This document shows positions 62,530-64,000 of a stretch of 64,000 bases of DNA, piece after piece; within the stretch, counting starts at the first letter, position 1; each line of letters opens with the position of its first letter. Source of the DNA: Pseudorasbora parva (lineage: Eukaryota; Chordata; Actinopteri; Cypriniformes; Gobionidae). The notes under the pieces were generated by a model, which was given only the letters and a program-made list of their open reading frames with translations, ran no database searches and was not told the origin of the DNA. The translations under genes and the position numbers were made by a program. The stretch lies in NCBI RefSeq assembly GCF_024679245.1, contig NC_090185.1:26476926-26540925 (forward strand). Direction: 5' to 3'.

Positions 62530-62705
62530 ACAGTCGGTAGGCTAGGCTAAACTACGAACTATGTTTCAGACGGCCTAGCTAGATAGCAACACAGAACGCC
62601 GTTGCAATGAGACCGACTGCTGATGTGACAGTTGATCCTGGTCAACAGCTGACATTACTTCACGGTTGACACACACCTGGCAACCAACCAAAAAACCTGA
62701 GGTAA
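62530..62705 (+). other. Possible plus-strand first exon with GTAAGT donor
   Basis: ACCTGAG is followed by GTAAGT at 62702-62707, a good donor, after sequence with an ATG (62607) giving a 20-codon frame. No partner acceptor was assigned. Weak. Confidence 0.2.
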
Positions 62706-62838
62706 GTTACCGTTAATATACTGCTAATAATGCTAATGTTACTTGGGCTGTAGGATAGATCAGTTAGCTGTGGTCTAGTTCCCAAAGTTTCTAAAATTAT
62801 ATATATATATATATATAATAATAATAACAAAAACCCAG

Positions 62839-62910
62839 ATGGTCAGGTAGGCGACGTGCTCCAATTCCTGTTTGCTGGCAGGAATTGGAGCACGTTGCCT
62901 ACCTGACCAT
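62839..62910. repeat. Near-perfect 32-bp hairpin
   Basis: Left arm 62839-62870 (ATGGTCAGGTAGGCGACGTG...) and right arm 62879-62910 pair over 32 bp with one mismatch around an 8-nt loop TTTGCTGG. Length and loop resemble a small RNA precursor, but it may equally be an element core. Confidence 0.85.
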
Positions 62911-63329
62911 AATAGTGGCAGCTGTTAACAACATAATGCTGACCATGCGCTGGATATGGTTTTCATTGCATGGTTTGAACACACCCACAAATCTAGAAAC
63001 GCCTGTTCAATAGAGACCTTATACTTGTTAAATACTATTACATATGACTTCATGGTCAGACCAGTTACTCTTTTTTTCTCTGTAAGTTGAATACAGAAGG
63101 CGGTCCCCCAGAAGCTAGTTATTTTACTTTATAACATGTTAAATATGGATATTTTTCTTTACACAAACGCATCGATACGCTTCAGAATGCATTTATTAAC
63201 CCCCAGACATACTTCTATAATGGATGCATACACTTTTTTGTTCTTCAAATTTTGAACTGCTACAGAAGGATCTTTGTTGACATCTTTGTACGCATGCGCG
63301 AGTGGTTGTGTGGCAACAAAACAAACAGT
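62911..63329. promoter_or_regulatory. Upstream region with NRF1-type site
   Basis: TACGCATGCGCGAGTG at about 63288-63303 matches the NRF1 consensus GCGCATGCGC loosely and lies 30-40 bp before the ATG at 63330. Promoter role is inference. Confidence 0.3.
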
Positions 63330-63648
63330 ATGGCGGGCTGTAAAGACGCGACGAGCACTTTCAAGAGAGTTAGCGGGTGAAATCCACAATATATAAGCAC
63401 TGTAACATCTGAAGACTGTAGGAGGTTTGGAGAGAAGCTCAACATTTTTATTGGTGACAAAATTGAAGTTATTCAAAGCCCATATGAGATATGGGATGAC
63501 AAAAAACGTTGGTCCGACTCACCCGTGTCTTGGCCACCAATCTGCTGGGGAGATCTTTATATTAATAGAAACCCCTGGACCCTTCACTCATGAAAGATTA
63601 AAGGCTTTCAAAAGTCTGGAGGCCTATGGTTATTTAGTTTCTCGCTAA
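63330..63648 (+). pseudogene. Broken N-terminal fragment of an unidentified protein
   Basis: From ATG 63330 the frame reads MAGCKDATSTFKRVSG, hits TGA at 63378-63380, then continues in the same frame through CRRFGEKLNIFIGDKIEVIQ and DDKKRWSDSPVSWPPI. After GDLYI the coding continuity shifts to the +1 frame with LIETPGPFTHERLKAFKSLE and AYGYLV. The coherent amino-acid composition across one stop and one frameshift shows a decayed coding sequence. The shape WPP-x5-GDLY followed by ETPG and KAFKSLEAYGYLVS recalls the N-terminal part of fish and invertebrate proteins linked to SWIM/YqaJ nuclease-type mobile genes, from general recall only. It might be an expanded-family pseudogene. Confidence 0.45.
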
Positions 63649-63839
63649 GTTTTGCCGATCTTTTCTGACAAACAGAAATCAGGGATCGTGTTCAAAGCAG
63701 AGGTTAGACCTGGCATCTCCCGCATCTCCAAATAATCACTGCTCACTGCGACGGCAAAGCCGGTTAAGTCTTCATTGTTCAGTGTTCTTATTTACTTATT
63801 TATTGAAAATGCAGTGACTGTTGTACCAATTCAATTGTG

Positions 63840-64000
63840 TTAAGTGTTGCCTATTGATCCTCCGTTCATATCGCTGAACAGCCTTTTCTTTTGCTTTTAA
63901 GTTTTGCGATCCATAATAGCCCACTTTGATGTGAGGAACATAATCTGGGTGCTGTGGATTGCGGTTTGGGACACCTGAATCAGAACGCGTAAACATGACT
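63840..64000 (-). pseudogene. Exon-like fragment after a THAP-type domain
   Basis: Entering from the right edge on the minus strand: GVPNRNPQHPDYVPHIKVG, then LKAKEKAVQRYERRINRQ. HPDYVP followed by a short linker and a basic ARYER-type helix is the usual sequence just after THAP-like domains in fish transposase-derived proteins. The THAP domain itself would lie beyond the window. No donor site is obvious. It converges with the plus-strand fragment at 63330-63648. Confidence 0.35.

Overview
The window looks like teleost fish nuclear DNA, most likely a cyprinid (carp or minnow relative). It is AT-rich, has long (AT)n and (GT)n microsatellites, and is dense in non-autonomous DNA transposons of kinds common in cyprinid genomes: foldback elements ending in GGGATAGTTCACCC, TTAA-flanked elements, hAT, Tc1 and Harbinger-like elements. 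It also holds L2/CR1-type LINE tails. No complete host protein-coding gene, rRNA, tRNA or CRISPR array was found. The species assignment is inference from repeat types.

Layout. 1-17 kb: a hAT-like end, dispersed repeats, two copies of a TTAA-flanked element (9.0-9.7 and 12.3-13.0 kb), an L2-like 3' end, and several stretches where nothing is recognised. 17.1-20.9 kb: a small hAT-type element split by a young LTR retrotransposon (17244-20625). That element has near-identical LTRs, a perfect 5-bp target duplication, and only one long proline-rich gag-like reading frame, with no pol. 21-30 kb: a TTAA-flanked insertion with a short cysteine-motif reading frame, a solo LTR inside a small element (25949-26321), and one element nested inside a relative of itself (28.0-29.2 kb). 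31-34.6 kb: two (GT)n tracts tied to a dispersed repeat, then a large inverted cluster of one repeat family split by a 780-bp foldback. 35.8-39.2 kb: a hAT inside a hAT, both with perfect 8-bp target duplications, next to a decayed Tc1 element. 40.6-44 kb: a Tc1 remnant split by another element, and an element carrying a foldback whose empty site is preserved elsewhere in the window. 45-47 kb: a broken LINE 3' half with a TTAA-flanked piggyBac-like element in it. 47.4-50.8 kb: small elements plus the best host-like candidate, a two-exon minus-strand micro-ORF (50116-49360) with canonical splice sites. 51.7-54.7 kb: a Harbinger-like element holding a second element. 62-64 kb: a candidate terminal exon with a poly(A) signal, a near-perfect hairpin, and broken coding fragments.

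The parts do not form a pathway. They form a layered insertion record. Several insertions can be dated relative to one another because this window also holds uninterrupted copies of the same target sequence. The most unusual items are the series of five stem-loops in the LTR, the pol-less gag element with in-frame tandem repeats, and the two-exon micro-ORF whose stop codon lies on a transposon boundary.
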